Origin: DASUBN01 sp035465695
GTDB lineage: Bacteria > Pseudomonadota > Gammaproteobacteria > Natronospirales > REEB76
Reading direction: 5' to 3'
Length of the DNA stretch: 64,000 nucleotides
Assembly (NCBI GenBank): GCA_035465695.1
Contig: DATIVR010000057.1
Coordinates: 1 to 64,000 of the forward strand
Positions 16,062 to 24,445 of the stretch are shown here, in pieces; position 1 is the stretch's first letter; every line of letters starts with the position of its first letter. The notes beneath the pieces are model-generated. The model did no database searches and was not told where the DNA came from. It saw only the letters and a list, made by a program, of their open reading frames with translations. A program made the translations under genes and the position numbers.

Positions 16062-17599
16062 GCGCCATGCCCGGCAGGTTCCGCCGCATGGTGACGCTGG
16101 CGGCGGGCTGGCGTGACGGTTGGCGGGGCGAGCTGCTTGCCGCGGTGCTGGGCGTGCTGCTGGTGCTGGCCTTCGCACCTTTCGGTGTGTATCCCCTGGC
16201 GGTGCTCTCCCTGGCTGGATTGCTCTGGTCCATCGAAGGACTGACGCCCCGGCGTGCCGCTTGGCGTGGTTTCGCCTTCGGTGCCGCCGAGTTCCTGGTG
16301 GGAGTGTGTTGGATCTACGTGAGCGTGCACGACATGGGCGGCGTATCGCCGGTGATGTCGGTGCTGATGCTCGTGTTCCTGGTGGCGGCGATGGCCGTGT
16401 ACTGTGCTGCCACCTGCGCGATCACCGCGGCCTGGGGTGGCAGCGGCTGGCGGCGTTCGGCCGTGTTCGCTGCCGCCTGGGTCTTGTTGGAGTGGCTGCG
16501 CGGTTGGTTGCTCACGGGTTTCCCCTGGCTGACCCTCGGCTACAGCCAAGTCGATTCAGCTCTCGGTGGTTACGCACCTTACCTCGGCGGTTTCGGCGTG
16601 AGCTTCGCCGCGGCGACGAGCGCGGGGTTGGTGTTGATCGCGTGTGAAGCGGGTGCGCCGCGGCGTGTCCTGGCTCCATTGGTATCGCTGGTGGCGTTCT
16701 GGTGCACCGGCTGGGGACTGGGTGCCGTGACCTGGACCCATGCGGCCGGACCGGCCTTGAGCGTAAGCCTGATCCAGGGCGATGTGCCTCAGGAACAGAA
16801 GTGGGAACCGGAGGCCTTCATCCCGACGCTCGATCTATATCGCAAGCTCACAGATGAGAGCTGGTCCAGCAAAGTCATCATCTGGCCCGAGGCCGCGGTA
16901 CCCGCCTACCAGGATGAGGTGCAGATAAGCTACCTGGACCCACTGGAAGCGGACGCCCGCAAGCATGGCACCGATATCATGCTCGGCATCCCCACCTACG
17001 ATCCGGTGCGCGATGACTACTTCAACAGCGTGATCACGCTGGGGCACGACGACGGCACCTACAACAAGCGCCACTTGGTCCCGTTCGGCGAGAACTTCGA
17101 GTTCCTGCCGCAGTGGGTAAAGTCGATGCTCAGGGACATGGACCTGCCATACTCCAGCTTCAGCCGCGGTGCCGAGCGGCAGGAGTTGCTGCAGGTCGCC
17201 GGCTATCCGGTAGGCACATCCATCTGTTACGAAGATGCCTATGGCGCGGATATCCTGCGCGACCTGCCGCGCGCGGCGTTCTTGGTGAACGTCAGCAACG
17301 ATGGGTGGTTTGGTGATTCCATCGCACTGCCTCAGCATCTGGAGATCGCACGCATGCGAGCGCTGGAGGCTGGACGCTGGCTCTTGCGCGACACCAATAC
17401 CGGCATCACCGCCATCGTGGATGACAAGGGCCGGGTGCGGGCCCGGGCGCCCACCGACAAGGAATACGCGTTGCGGGGCGAGATTCAACCCTTGGCCGGC
17501 GCTACGCCGGTGACGCGCTGGGGTAACGCACCCATCGTATGCCTGTCGTTACTGTTGTTGTTCGCAGCCGCTTGGTCCCGGCGCAGGATCCGGCCATGA
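16058..17599 (+). CDS. lnt: Apolipoprotein N-acyltransferase
   Basis: 513 residues: an N-terminal membrane half with about six helices, then a periplasmic nitrilase-like catalytic domain and a final membrane helix. The catalytic triad is complete: Glu278 in 'IWPEAAVPAY', Lys337 in 'YNKRHLVPFGE' and Cys390 in 'SICYEDAYG'. It transfers an acyl chain from phospholipid to the N-terminal Cys of lipoproteins, the last maturation step before Lol sorting. This suits the several lipoproteins encoded nearby (LptE, the efflux OMF and adaptor, the FecR protein). It overlaps both its neighbours, corC and the ligase gene. Confidence 0.97.
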   Translation: MSAMPGRFRRMVTLAAGWRDGWRGELLAAVLGVLLVLAFAPFGVYPLAVLSLAGLLWSIEGLTPRRAAWRGFAFGAAEFLVGVCWIYVSVHDMGGVSPVMSVLMLVFLVAAMAVYCAATCAITAAWGGSGWRRSAVFAAAWVLLEWLRGWLLTGFPWLTLGYSQVDSALGGYAPYLGGFGVSFAAATSAGLVLIACEAGAPRRVLAPLVSLVAFWCTGWGLGAVTWTHAAGPALSVSLIQGDVPQEQKWEPEAFIPTLDLYRKLTDESWSSKVIIWPEAAVPAYQDEVQISYLDPLEADARKHGTDIMLGIPTYDPVRDDYFNSVITLGHDDGTYNKRHLVPFGENFEFLPQWVKSMLRDMDLPYSSFSRGAERQELLQVAGYPVGTSICYEDAYGADILRDLPRAAFLVNVSNDGWFGDSIALPQHLEIARMRALEAGRWLLRDTNTGITAIVDDKGRVRARAPTDKEYALRGEIQPLAGATPVTRWGNAPIVCLSLLLLFAAAWSRRRIRP

Positions 17600-19371
17600 G
17601 ATCCGAGCTGATCACCCTGCGACGCGACATGGCGGACTGGATGAGCCGCCATCCCGGCGAATCGGTCCTTGACTACTGCATGCGCCTCGCCGTGACGGCG
17701 GTGGTATTGCTGTTTCCCGCCACCGGTCTGTTGCTGGACCGGGCCGACAGCTACAGCCTGTTGTTGTTGCTGATCACCGGAATGGCAGCCTGGACGCAGG
17801 GGCGCTTCCACACCGGCTTCGGCCGTCAGGAATGGCTGTATGCCTCCGTATTCCTTCTCTTCTTCAGCGTGGGCGTATTGGCTTTCGCCTGCGGCCACGA
17901 GACCGATTATGGTTTCCGCCTGCTGGGCCGCTATCTTCGACTGTTGCTGGTTTTGCCCGCATTGATGGCCTTACGACGCTATCGGCCACCCGCGCTGTTG
18001 GTATGGGCAGGATTGGGGTTGGGCGCGCTGGCATTGGGCGTTGACGCTGTACTGGAGCGCGCGCTGGCTTCAGATATCGACCAGCCCATGGGCGACACCA
18101 ACGTAGCGATCCTGTTCGGAGACATGGCGTTGCTCACGGCCTTCGGTTTCGCCGCGGGTTACGTCTATGTGGATGGACGTCTTCCGCGTCTGGGTCCCAA
18201 GCTGTTGTGGCTCGGAATATTGGCGGGCATGACCGCGTGTTTCCTCTCTGGCGCGCGCGGCGCGTGGCTCGCCATCCCGGTGCTCTTGGTCCTGTTCCTG
18301 ACCTGCAGCCATCTGGTGCGGCCGCGTTCAGTGCTGCTCGGGGGCATCGTTATCGTCATGTTGTTCACCGCTCTGTACACCGTACCTGAGACTAAGGTGC
18401 GGGTCCGTTTGGACAATGCGGTAGAACAGCTGCGCACCTATGTGTACGTAAAGCAAAGCCTTGAGAATGCCCCGGCCCCCATATGCCTGGATGACCCGAT
18501 ACTGTTAAAAGCCTGGGTCGCTGAGGGCGTTCGCAGCTCGGACCCCGAATTCCATATCAACGTTGTTTCCGCCCCCGTTAAGTGGAGACAGCAGCTTCTG
18601 AAAAATGGCTGCGTCCATGCCACGATGCTGCGACTTACGAACGTGCAGAGTCACGATCCTAACTGGATCTATTTGCCTCGAGCGATTCGCGGTAAGCACG
18701 GCGCGGCCGTGGCGAATCTTCTCGTTTCGGGGGCGGGATGGATGCATTTGGGTGTCGGCCCGCGCTCGGAGCGCCGAATATTTCCGCCTCTCATGCAAAG
18801 TGTCGAACTTCATACCTATTGGAAACGGAGCGGTCGGCTCGCAGTCGTGGTGGCGCCACAATCTGCAATCTATATGGTGCCCTTGGAGCTTTACACGGGC
18901 GAGTATCGTTATGCCCTGCTACAGACTTCCGTGGGCCAGCGTCTGGAAATGTGGCACGTGGCCTGGCGGTTGTTCCTGAAAGCTCCGGTCGTAGGTGTGG
19001 GTACCGGCGGTTACATGTCGTCGGCGCAGAAGCTGGTGGACGAAGGTACCGCACCGCCCATCACCTCCATCTACGACCATCCCCACAACGAGTTCCTGGA
19101 CGCGCTTTCCAGCCGCGGTCTCGTGGGTCTGGCGGCCTTGCTGCTGCTGTTCGGGGTGCCGGCCTGGTTGTTCGCCCGCGGCCTCGGCAGTCGCGATCCG
19201 GCGCGCATGGGTGCTTCGCTGGGCGGACTCCTTGTCTGTGTGGGATTCCCGGTGTTCGGCCTGAGCGAGACCATGCTGGTGCATTCAGTGACGCTCGGCT
19301 GGTATGTCATCATGACCGCCATATTCATGGCCACGGCGGAGAGTAACGAGGTGGAGGGACGAGGTGAGTGA
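17596..19371 (+). CDS. O-antigen ligase family protein with a large inserted domain
   Basis: A polytopic membrane protein of 591 residues in the Wzy_C/WaaL superfamily. About ten or more hydrophobic helices, 'LSGARGAWLAIPVLL' and the late 'YDHPHNEFLDALSSRGLVGLAALL' segment with its conserved His support O-antigen ligase or polymerase activity at the periplasmic face of the inner membrane. Start: ATG 17596 overlaps the lnt stop (ATGA); an upstream TTG-type extension would lie inside lnt. Between 'VRLDNAVEQLRTY' and 'TSVGQRLEMWHVAWRLF', normally close together, are about 160 extra residues (about 282-442; 18440-18924) with two cysteines. Their DNA is lower in GC (52-58% in rows I counted by hand, against about 70% in one flanking row). 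Ligase or polymerase cannot be decided by sequence alone; the neighbouring glycan cluster fits either. Confidence 0.85.
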   Translation: MRSELITLRRDMADWMSRHPGESVLDYCMRLAVTAVVLLFPATGLLLDRADSYSLLLLLITGMAAWTQGRFHTGFGRQEWLYASVFLLFFSVGVLAFACGHETDYGFRLLGRYLRLLLVLPALMALRRYRPPALLVWAGLGLGALALGVDAVLERALASDIDQPMGDTNVAILFGDMALLTAFGFAAGYVYVDGRLPRLGPKLLWLGILAGMTACFLSGARGAWLAIPVLLVLFLTCSHLVRPRSVLLGGIVIVMLFTALYTVPETKVRVRLDNAVEQLRTYVYVKQSLENAPAPICLDDPILLKAWVAEGVRSSDPEFHINVVSAPVKWRQQLLKNGCVHATMLRLTNVQSHDPNWIYLPRAIRGKHGAAVANLLVSGAGWMHLGVGPRSERRIFPPLMQSVELHTYWKRSGRLAVVVAPQSAIYMVPLELYTGEYRYALLQTSVGQRLEMWHVAWRLFLKAPVVGVGTGGYMSSAQKLVDEGTAPPITSIYDHPHNEFLDALSSRGLVGLAALLLLFGVPAWLFARGLGSRDPARMGASLGGLLVCVGFPVFGLSETMLVHSVTLGWYVIMTAIFMATAESNEVEGRGE

Positions 19372-21967
19372 GATGCTGAAAGATGCCTACCAGCCGGCCC
19401 AGGTGGAGGCACAGGCGCGCGCGCTATGGGAGAAGCTGGACGCTGACCGCGCCCGCGAAGATGCTCCCGGTGAAAAGTACTATTGCCTTTGCATGCTGCC
19501 GTATCCGTCCGGACGGCTGCACATGGGTCACGTGCGCAATTACACCATCGGCGACCTCATCACCCGCTACCAACGCATGAACGGCCGCAACGTCCTGCAA
19601 CCCATGGGCTGGGACGCCTTCGGCTTGCCAGCGGAGAATGCCGCCATCAAGAACAAGGTCCCACCTGCCAAGTGGACCTACGACAACATCGATTACATGC
19701 GCATGCAGTTGAAGTCGCTGGGCTTCGCCATCGACTGGAACCGGGAGGTGGCCACCTGCCATCCCAATTACTACAAGTGGAACCAATGGCTGTTCCTGCG
19801 CATGCTGGAGAAGGGCATCGCCTACCAGAAGACCGGCGTGGTGAACTGGGACCCGGTGGACCATACGGTATTGGCCAATGAGCAAGTGATCGATGGCCGC
19901 GGCTGGCGCACCGGCGCTCTCGTCGAGAAGCGCGAGATCCCCATGTATTACCTGAAGATCACCGACTACGCCGAGGAACTGCTGGCGGCACTGGATACGC
20001 TGCCGGGCTGGCCGGAGCGGGTCAAGGTGATGCAGGCCAACTGGATAGGCAAGAGCGTCGGTGTGGAGATCGGCTTTCCGCATGCCGGCGGCGTGCTCAA
20101 GGTATTCACCACCCGCGCCGATACCCTGATGGGCGCCACCTATGTCGCGGTGGCCGCAGAGCATCCACTGGCGGCGCAGGCCGCAGTTGCCGACCCCAAG
20201 GTCGCGGCCTTCATCGAGGAGTGCCGCAAAGGCGGAGTCACCGAGGCGGAATTGGCCACTCAGGAGAAGAAGGGCGTGCCGACCTCTCTGACCGTGAGAC
20301 ATCCGCTCACGGGCGCCGAGCTGCCGGTGTGGGTGGCCAATTACGTGCTCATGGCCTATGGCGATGGCGCGGTGATGGCTGTGCCGGCCCACGATGAGCG
20401 TGACTTCGAGTTCGCCACTAAGTACACGTTACCCATTCAGGTGGTGGTGCGGACCAAGGACGGCCAGGCTACGCAGCCCACGTCGCTGGAGAACCTGCTC
20501 ATCAGCAAGGACGGAGTGCTGTGCAATTCCGGCAAGTACGATGGTCTTTCCTTTGAGGCCGGTGTAGATGCCATCGCTGCCGACTTGGCCGCCAAGGGCC
20601 TCGGCCAGAAACGGGTGCAATACAGGCTGCGGGACTGGGGTATCTCCCGCCAGCGCTATTGGGGGTGCCCGATACCACTCATCCACTGCGAGGTCTGCGG
20701 CACCGTGCCGGTGCCGGACCAGGATCTGCCGGTGGTGCTGCCGGAGGACCTGGCGCCGGATGGCACCGGCAACCCCCTCAACAAGTACAAGGCCTTCGTG
20801 GAATGCGCCTGCCCCAAGTGCGGCAAGCCGGCACGCCGCGAGACGGACACCATGGATACCTTCGTGGACTCGTCCTGGTATTTCATGCGCTATGCCTGCC
20901 GCGACAACGATGCGGCCATGGTGGATGGGCGCGTGAATCAGTGGCTGCCGGTGGATCAGTACATCGGCGGCATCGAGCACGCCATCCTGCACCTACTGTA
21001 TTCGCGCTTCTGGACCAAGGTGATGCGTGACATGGGCCTGCTCAGGTTCGACGAACCGTTCACGAAGTTGCTGACCCAGGGCATGGTGCTGAACCACATC
21101 TTCCTGCGCAAGGGAGCCGCCGGCAGCCTGACCTATTACAGCCCCGACGAGGTGGAGTTGCAGCACGACGTGGACGGCCGCGTGACGGGCGCGTTGCTCA
21201 AGGCCGACGGCCAGTCGGTGCAATACGATGGTTTCGGCACCATGTCAAAATCCAAGAACAACGGCGTCGATCCGCAGATGTTGGTGGAGAAATATGGCGC
21301 CGATACCGTGCGCCTGTTCATGATGTTCGCGGCACCGCCGGAACTGACCCTGGAATGGTCCGAGAGCGGCGTGGAGGGCGCGCAGCGCTTCCTGAAACGG
21401 CTCTGGAAGGCGGTGGTGGAACATGTCTCCGCAGGCAAGGCCCCGGCGCTGGAGGTGGCTGAGCTGAACGGCGAGCAACAGGATCTTCGCCGCCAGTTGC
21501 ACGAGACCATCGCCAAGGTGAGCGACGACATCGGCAGGCGTTATACCTTCAATACCGCGATCGCTGCGGTGATGGAACTGTTGAACGCCGTCACCAAGGC
21601 CACGGAGAATGGGCCTCAGGATCGGGCGGTGCGCCAGGAGTGCCTGGAAGGCATCGTGCTGATGCTGGCACCCATCGTGCCCCATGTGGCGGAGAGCCTT
21701 TGGCGTGGCCTCAGCCGTCCGGGCTCCGTGATGCAGCAACCCTGGCCCAAGGCCGATTCGGCGGCGTTGAAGCGGACCATCCTCGAACTGGTAGTGCAGG
21801 TGAATGGCAAGCTTCGGGGCAGGATCCAGGTGGCCGTGGACGCCAGCCGGGAGGCCATTGAAAAGGCCGCCCTGGCGGAACCTTCCGTACGGCCCTTCGT
21901 CCAAGGCAAGGAGGTCAAGAAGGTCGTGGTGGTGCCCGGCAAGCTGGTAAACGTGGTGGCGGCATGA
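19364..21967 (+). CDS. leuS: Leucyl-tRNA synthetase
   Basis: 867 residues, normal bacterial LeuRS size. The HIGH motif is 'HMGH' at residue 53 and KMSKS is 'MSKSK' at about 627; the CP1 editing domain ('VFTTRADTLMGATYVAVAAEHPL') and zinc-type Cys pairs ('CEVCG', 'CPKCG') are present. It charges tRNA-Leu. The GTG at 19364 is preferred over the ATG at 19373 because a GGAGGG Shine-Dalgarno (19353-19358) sits five bases before it, against fourteen before the ATG; this gives an eight-base overlap with the ligase gene. The leuS-lptE order is conserved in gammaproteobacteria. Confidence 0.98.
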   Translation: MSEMLKDAYQPAQVEAQARALWEKLDADRAREDAPGEKYYCLCMLPYPSGRLHMGHVRNYTIGDLITRYQRMNGRNVLQPMGWDAFGLPAENAAIKNKVPPAKWTYDNIDYMRMQLKSLGFAIDWNREVATCHPNYYKWNQWLFLRMLEKGIAYQKTGVVNWDPVDHTVLANEQVIDGRGWRTGALVEKREIPMYYLKITDYAEELLAALDTLPGWPERVKVMQANWIGKSVGVEIGFPHAGGVLKVFTTRADTLMGATYVAVAAEHPLAAQAAVADPKVAAFIEECRKGGVTEAELATQEKKGVPTSLTVRHPLTGAELPVWVANYVLMAYGDGAVMAVPAHDERDFEFATKYTLPIQVVVRTKDGQATQPTSLENLLISKDGVLCNSGKYDGLSFEAGVDAIAADLAAKGLGQKRVQYRLRDWGISRQRYWGCPIPLIHCEVCGTVPVPDQDLPVVLPEDLAPDGTGNPLNKYKAFVECACPKCGKPARRETDTMDTFVDSSWYFMRYACRDNDAAMVDGRVNQWLPVDQYIGGIEHAILHLLYSRFWTKVMRDMGLLRFDEPFTKLLTQGMVLNHIFLRKGAAGSLTYYSPDEVELQHDVDGRVTGALLKADGQSVQYDGFGTMSKSKNNGVDPQMLVEKYGADTVRLFMMFAAPPELTLEWSESGVEGAQRFLKRLWKAVVEHVSAGKAPALEVAELNGEQQDLRRQLHETIAKVSDDIGRRYTFNTAIAAVMELLNAVTKATENGPQDRAVRQECLEGIVLMLAPIVPHVAESLWRGLSRPGSVMQQPWPKADSAALKRTILELVVQVNGKLRGRIQVAVDASREAIEKAALAEPSVRPFVQGKEVKKVVVVPGKLVNVVAA

Positions 21968-22554
21968 GGAAGCTGCTGGCGATCGGGTCACTGGGCCTGC
22001 TGGTGTCGGCTTGCGGTTTCCACCTGCGCCAGGCTCCTGACCTGCCGCCGTCCATGCGCAAGATCTACGTAGCGGCCCCGGGCCAGAGCGGCCAGTTGTT
22101 GCGGGAACTGCGTCGAAGCCTGGCGTCCGACCAGACGGAGGTCCTCGATACCCCGGATGGGGCCACCTCCACGCTGAGCATCATCGAAGTACAGCATTCC
22201 AGCCATCCTTTGGCGGTGGACCGCAACGGCAATGCCTTGGAGTACCAGGTGACCTACACGGTGGAGTTCTCGTTGATTGTGCAAGGCGCAACCGTGCTGG
22301 AACCCCAGAGCGTCACGCTGAACCATAACTATGCCTACAACATCACCAACGCGGTCGGTAACGAGGAACAGGAACAGGCTCTGAATCAGGCCATGGCCAA
22401 GGACATCTCCCAGTTCATCGCTTTCCGCATCGCCGCCGCTGCCAAGAACCTGCCGCCGTACGTGGTCACTTCGGCCGCGCCCATGGCCGCCACTGCATCG
22501 GCGGCCAAGCCTGCACCGGTTCCGGCTGCAGCCACAGCCAAGCCCCCGGTGTAA
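21964..22554 (+). CDS. lptE: LPS-assembly lipoprotein LptE
   Basis: 196 residues. A lipoprotein signal with lipobox 'LVSAC' gives a mature protein starting at Cys18, followed by 'GFHLRQAPDLPPSM', the standard LptE (RlpB) opening. It plugs the LptD barrel and helps deliver LPS to the outer leaflet. The C-terminal about 30 residues are Ala/Pro-rich and low complexity. It overlaps leuS by four bases. Normally holA follows directly; here a metal-efflux set intervenes. Confidence 0.95.
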   Translation: MRKLLAIGSLGLLVSACGFHLRQAPDLPPSMRKIYVAAPGQSGQLLRELRRSLASDQTEVLDTPDGATSTLSIIEVQHSSHPLAVDRNGNALEYQVTYTVEFSLIVQGATVLEPQSVTLNHNYAYNITNAVGNEEQEQALNQAMAKDISQFIAFRIAAAAKNLPPYVVTSAAPMAATASAAKPAPVPAAATAKPPV

Positions 22555-22563
22555 TATCTTGTG

Positions 22564-22878
22564 ATGCCGAACCTGGGCCACCACACCTTCCATATCGCTC
22601 GACTACGCGGTCTGTGGCTGGCGCTGGCATTCGCGTTCCTCACGGTGCAGATGGGCTTGCCGGCCCATGAGGCGAGCCATCCCATCGGCCAGGCCGATAC
22701 CGCCTGTCACTTCTGCATGCTCGGTGGTCATGCGCCAGCCATGTCCAACGTGGTGTTGCCACTCAAGCTCGTCCAGTTCACGGCCGAGGCACCCCGCCTC
22801 CCGGTCGCACGCCCCGTCCTTCAAACCTCAGTCCGCACCCGCTACAGCCGTGGACCACCCCTGACTCCCGTCGTCTGA
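22564..22878 (+). CDS. Small His/Cys-containing exported protein (DUF2946-like)
   Basis: 104 residues from ATG 22564 (a GTG three bases earlier is an alternative). One hydrophobic segment near the N-terminus ('LWLALAFAFLTVQMGLP') could be a signal peptide or anchor. It is followed by a His/Cys cluster, 'HEASH' and then 'CHFCMLGGHAP', and a proline- and arginine-rich tail. The arrangement resembles DUF2946 proteins, often encoded beside copper or other metal efflux and uptake genes; the assignment is by pattern only. The position directly before an RND metal-efflux set suggests a periplasmic metal-binding or accessory role, which is inference. A TAATAT hexamer at 22552-22557 would put a transcript start at the ATG itself, so it could be leaderless. 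Confidence 0.6.
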   Translation: MPNLGHHTFHIARLRGLWLALAFAFLTVQMGLPAHEASHPIGQADTACHFCMLGGHAPAMSNVVLPLKLVQFTAEAPRLPVARPVLQTSVRTRYSRGPPLTPVV

Positions 22879-22884
22879 TTTGCC

Positions 22885-22912
22885 GCGCTCTCGGCTTCCA
22901 GCCGAGGTGCGC
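22885..22912 (+). other. Stem-loop between small protein and efflux gene
   Basis: CTCGGC (22890-22895) pairs with GCCGAG (22901-22906) around a five-base loop. An outer GCGC/GCGC pairing (22885-22888 with 22909-22912) follows after a small internal loop. No T-run follows, so it is not a clear terminator; an attenuator or mRNA-stability role is possible. Confidence 0.3.
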
Positions 22913-22939
22913 CATTCGGTATCCAACGGGATCAGACCC

Positions 22940-24445
22940 ATGTGTTTTGCATCGTCGAGTGCGCGTCCACGCGTGGCGCGGACGCAGTTGCTGATAGCCG
23001 GCTTGGTGGCGGCGCTGGCAGGTTGCGCGGTCGGACCTGACTTTCAGCCGCCGGCCCCACCGAAGGTGAAGGATTACACGGCTCAGCCGTCCGCGGCCAT
23101 CGTGGCTACGCCGGATGTACCGGGCGGGGCTGCGCAGCAATTGGATGCGGCTACGGACATCCCCGGCGATTGGTGGACGTTGTTCCATTGCACGGCGTTG
23201 GATGCGCTCATCCAACAATCTCTGAAGAACAATCCTGACCTCAAGGCCGCACAGGCAGCCCTGACTGCGGCCCACGAGAGCGTACTGGCGCAACAGGGCT
23301 CGTTCTATCCAAGCGCGACGCTCGGCTTCTCTGCGAGCCGTCAGCGCCAGCCGGCGCTTCTGGCACCAGTGCCGAACTCCAATGAGGACTTGTACAGCTT
23401 GTTCACGCCGCAGTTCACCATCTCCTATTCCCCCGACCTCTTCGGGCTCAACCGCCGCACAGTCGAGTCGTTGCAGGCGCAGGAGCAGGGGGTGCGGTTC
23501 CAGATGATCGCGGCGTGGACGTCGCTCACCACCAACGTGGTGGCGGCGGCGGTACAGGAAGCCGCCTTGAGCGCACAAGTCGATTCCACGCGGCAGCTCG
23601 TCGATGCGAACACGCAGATGCTGCAGGTATTGCGTTACCGGTATGAGAAGGGCTACGCCAGTGAGATCGATGTGGCCACCCAGGAAGCGCAGCTCGCGCA
23701 GGTCAATGCCACCTTGCCGCCTCTCGTGCGGCAACTGGAGCAGCAACGCCATCTGCTGGCAGTTTTGGTAGGAGCGTTCCCATCCGAGGCGTCCGATGGG
23801 TCGATCCAGCTCGCCGACCTGCAATTGCCGGAAGACTTGCCGCTTAGTCTGCCGTCGGCGCTTGTCGAGCAGCGCCCCGATGTACGGCAGGCACGCGCCA
23901 ACCTGCATGTCGCCAGTGCCCAGATAGGTGTGGCCGAGGCCAACCGGTTCCCCAACATCGAATTGACTGGTAACACGGGCAGTACCGCGCTGGCGTTCTC
24001 GCAGATATTCAAGTCCGGCACGGGCTTCTGGGGGCTGGCGGCGACCATCACGCAGCCGCTGTTCGAAGGCGGAACCCTGACGCACGAGGAGCGCGCTGCG
24101 CGAGCGGCCTATACCGAAGCCGCCGAACAATACCGCAGCACGGTGCTGACAGCCTTCCAGAACGTCGCGGATACCTTGACCGCCCTGGATCAGGATGCCA
24201 AGGAGCTCCAGGCCGCCGCTGCGGCGGATCAGGCCGCCAAGCGCAGCTTGGACTTGACGACGCTCCAGGCGAAAGACGGATACACCGACTCCTTACAACT
24301 TGCCACCGCCGAACAAGCGTACCAGCAAGCCCATCTGAGCTTGATACAGGCTGAGGCCGCACGTTTCATCGACACCGCCGCGTTGTACCAAGCACTGGGC
24401 GGCGGTTGGTGGCGGCATAGTGACCTCGCAGGGGAACCAAGATGA
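22940..24445 (+). CDS. RND efflux outer-membrane lipoprotein (NodT/CusC-like)
   Basis: 501 residues from ATG 22940, chosen because the lipoprotein signal 'LVAALAGCAVGPDFQPP' follows at the right distance; the same frame is open further upstream without a good start. Cys followed by 'AVGPDF' and two tandem outer-membrane efflux repeats (each with long helices and 'YEKGYASEIDVATQEAQLAQV'-type coiled segments) mark the NodT family. It forms the trimeric outer-membrane duct of a tripartite pump, with the adaptor and pump encoded next, each joined by ATGA overlap. Confidence 0.92.
   Translation: MCFASSSARPRVARTQLLIAGLVAALAGCAVGPDFQPPAPPKVKDYTAQPSAAIVATPDVPGGAAQQLDAATDIPGDWWTLFHCTALDALIQQSLKNNPDLKAAQAALTAAHESVLAQQGSFYPSATLGFSASRQRQPALLAPVPNSNEDLYSLFTPQFTISYSPDLFGLNRRTVESLQAQEQGVRFQMIAAWTSLTTNVVAAAVQEAALSAQVDSTRQLVDANTQMLQVLRYRYEKGYASEIDVATQEAQLAQVNATLPPLVRQLEQQRHLLAVLVGAFPSEASDGSIQLADLQLPEDLPLSLPSALVEQRPDVRQARANLHVASAQIGVAEANRFPNIELTGNTGSTALAFSQIFKSGTGFWGLAATITQPLFEGGTLTHEERAARAAYTEAAEQYRSTVLTAFQNVADTLTALDQDAKELQAAAAADQAAKRSLDLTTLQAKDGYTDSLQLATAEQAYQQAHLSLIQAEAARFIDTAALYQALGGGWWRHSDLAGEPR

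Noticed and set aside
22778..24130. Minus-strand open frame of about 450 codons over the outer-membrane efflux gene
   Set aside because: Antisense shadow; Arg/Gly/Leu-rich without family motifs.
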